A DNA stretch of 64,000 nucleotides, from positions 1 to 64,000 of the forward strand of contig JBDVOJ010000090.1 in the NCBI GenBank assembly GCA_039969155.1. The letters are read 5' to 3'. The notes under the pieces are model-generated. The model was given only the letters and a program-made list of their open reading frames with translations. It was not told the origin of the DNA and did no database searches. Source of the DNA: GCA-002733465 sp039969155 (lineage in GTDB: Bacteria > Pseudomonadota > Gammaproteobacteria > Enterobacterales > Kangiellaceae). Positions 63,967 through 64,000 of the stretch are shown one piece after another. Within the stretch, counting starts at the first letter, position 1, and each line of letters starts with the position of its first letter. The translations under genes and the position numbers were made by a program.

Positions 63967-64000
63967 ATGAAACGCAAAGTCTTCTTTGTTTCAGATAGAA
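63967..64000 (+). CDS. ppsR: Start of PpsR, regulator of phosphoenolpyruvate synthase (cut by window edge)
   Basis: Only 11 codons are visible: MKRKVFFVSDR, preceded by AAGGTGAG. PpsR (DUF299) proteins begin with a closely similar strand (VFFISD), and ppsR is commonly divergent from ppsA, as here. It would phosphorylate and dephosphorylate PpsA. Identified from a very short stretch plus context. Confidence 0.75.
   Translation, partial: MKRKVFFVSDR

Overview
This window is an almost uninterrupted polar-flagellum and chemotaxis island from a gammaproteobacterium. The DNA looks AT-leaning by eye. The gene set points to a single polar flagellum of the Pseudomonas / Vibrio / Shewanella type: the FlhF/FlhG number-and-placement pair, the sigma54 activators FleQ and FleSR, FliA with FlgM, a MotY T-ring protein, a MotC/MotD stator and a ParA-like chemotaxis-array protein. 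The flanking genes rnt, ppsA and ppsR also suit a marine or aquatic gammaproteobacterium. I cannot name the genus.

Layout, left to right. 1-170 is the start of an alpha/beta hydrolase cut by the window edge. From 358 to 13966 the minus strand carries, in transcription order, flhA-flhF-flhG-fliA-cheY-cheZ-cheA-cheB-motC-motD-parA-cheW-like. From 14124 to 19587 (minus) is the export and switch operon fliL-M-N-O-P-Q-R-flhB. From 19937 to 24085 (minus) are hsbA-hsbR-hptB, a partner-switching module, and then fliK. From 24498 to 34440 (minus) are fleQ, fleS-fleR and fliE-F-G-H-I-J. The plus strand from 35338 to 42176 has two tandem flagellin genes, flaG, fliD, fliS, a fliT-like gene and a GNAT acetyltransferase gene. 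The minus strand from 42249 to 55481 has the rod, hook and ring genes flgB-C-D-E-F-G-H-I-J-K-L followed by a TPR/GT41 glycosyltransferase. Then come cheR and cheV (minus), flgA-M-N (plus), rnt (minus), motY (plus), ppsA (minus) and the first codons of ppsR (plus).

The control logic can be read from the DNA. Sites with correct -24/-12 geometry for sigma54 lie ahead of flhA, fliL, fliK, fleS, fliD and flgB, with a weaker one ahead of flgA. Sites with exact 11-base spacing for sigma28 (FliA) lie ahead of both flagellin genes and motY, with a possible one ahead of fliD and one inside parA just before the cheW-like gene. FleQ would switch on the early sigma54 genes, FleSR the hook and basal body genes, and export of FlgM would release FliA for filament genes.

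The least ordinary observations are: (i) a TTCTCAG word repeated along the long untranslated leaders of both flagellin genes; (ii) a remnant of a third flagellin gene start upstream of them; (iii) a CheA whose linker holds four copies of a motif resembling the CheY-binding N-terminus of FliM; (iv) no canonical cheW in the window; and (v) a GT41 O-GlcNAc-transferase-like protein placed for flagellin glycosylation.
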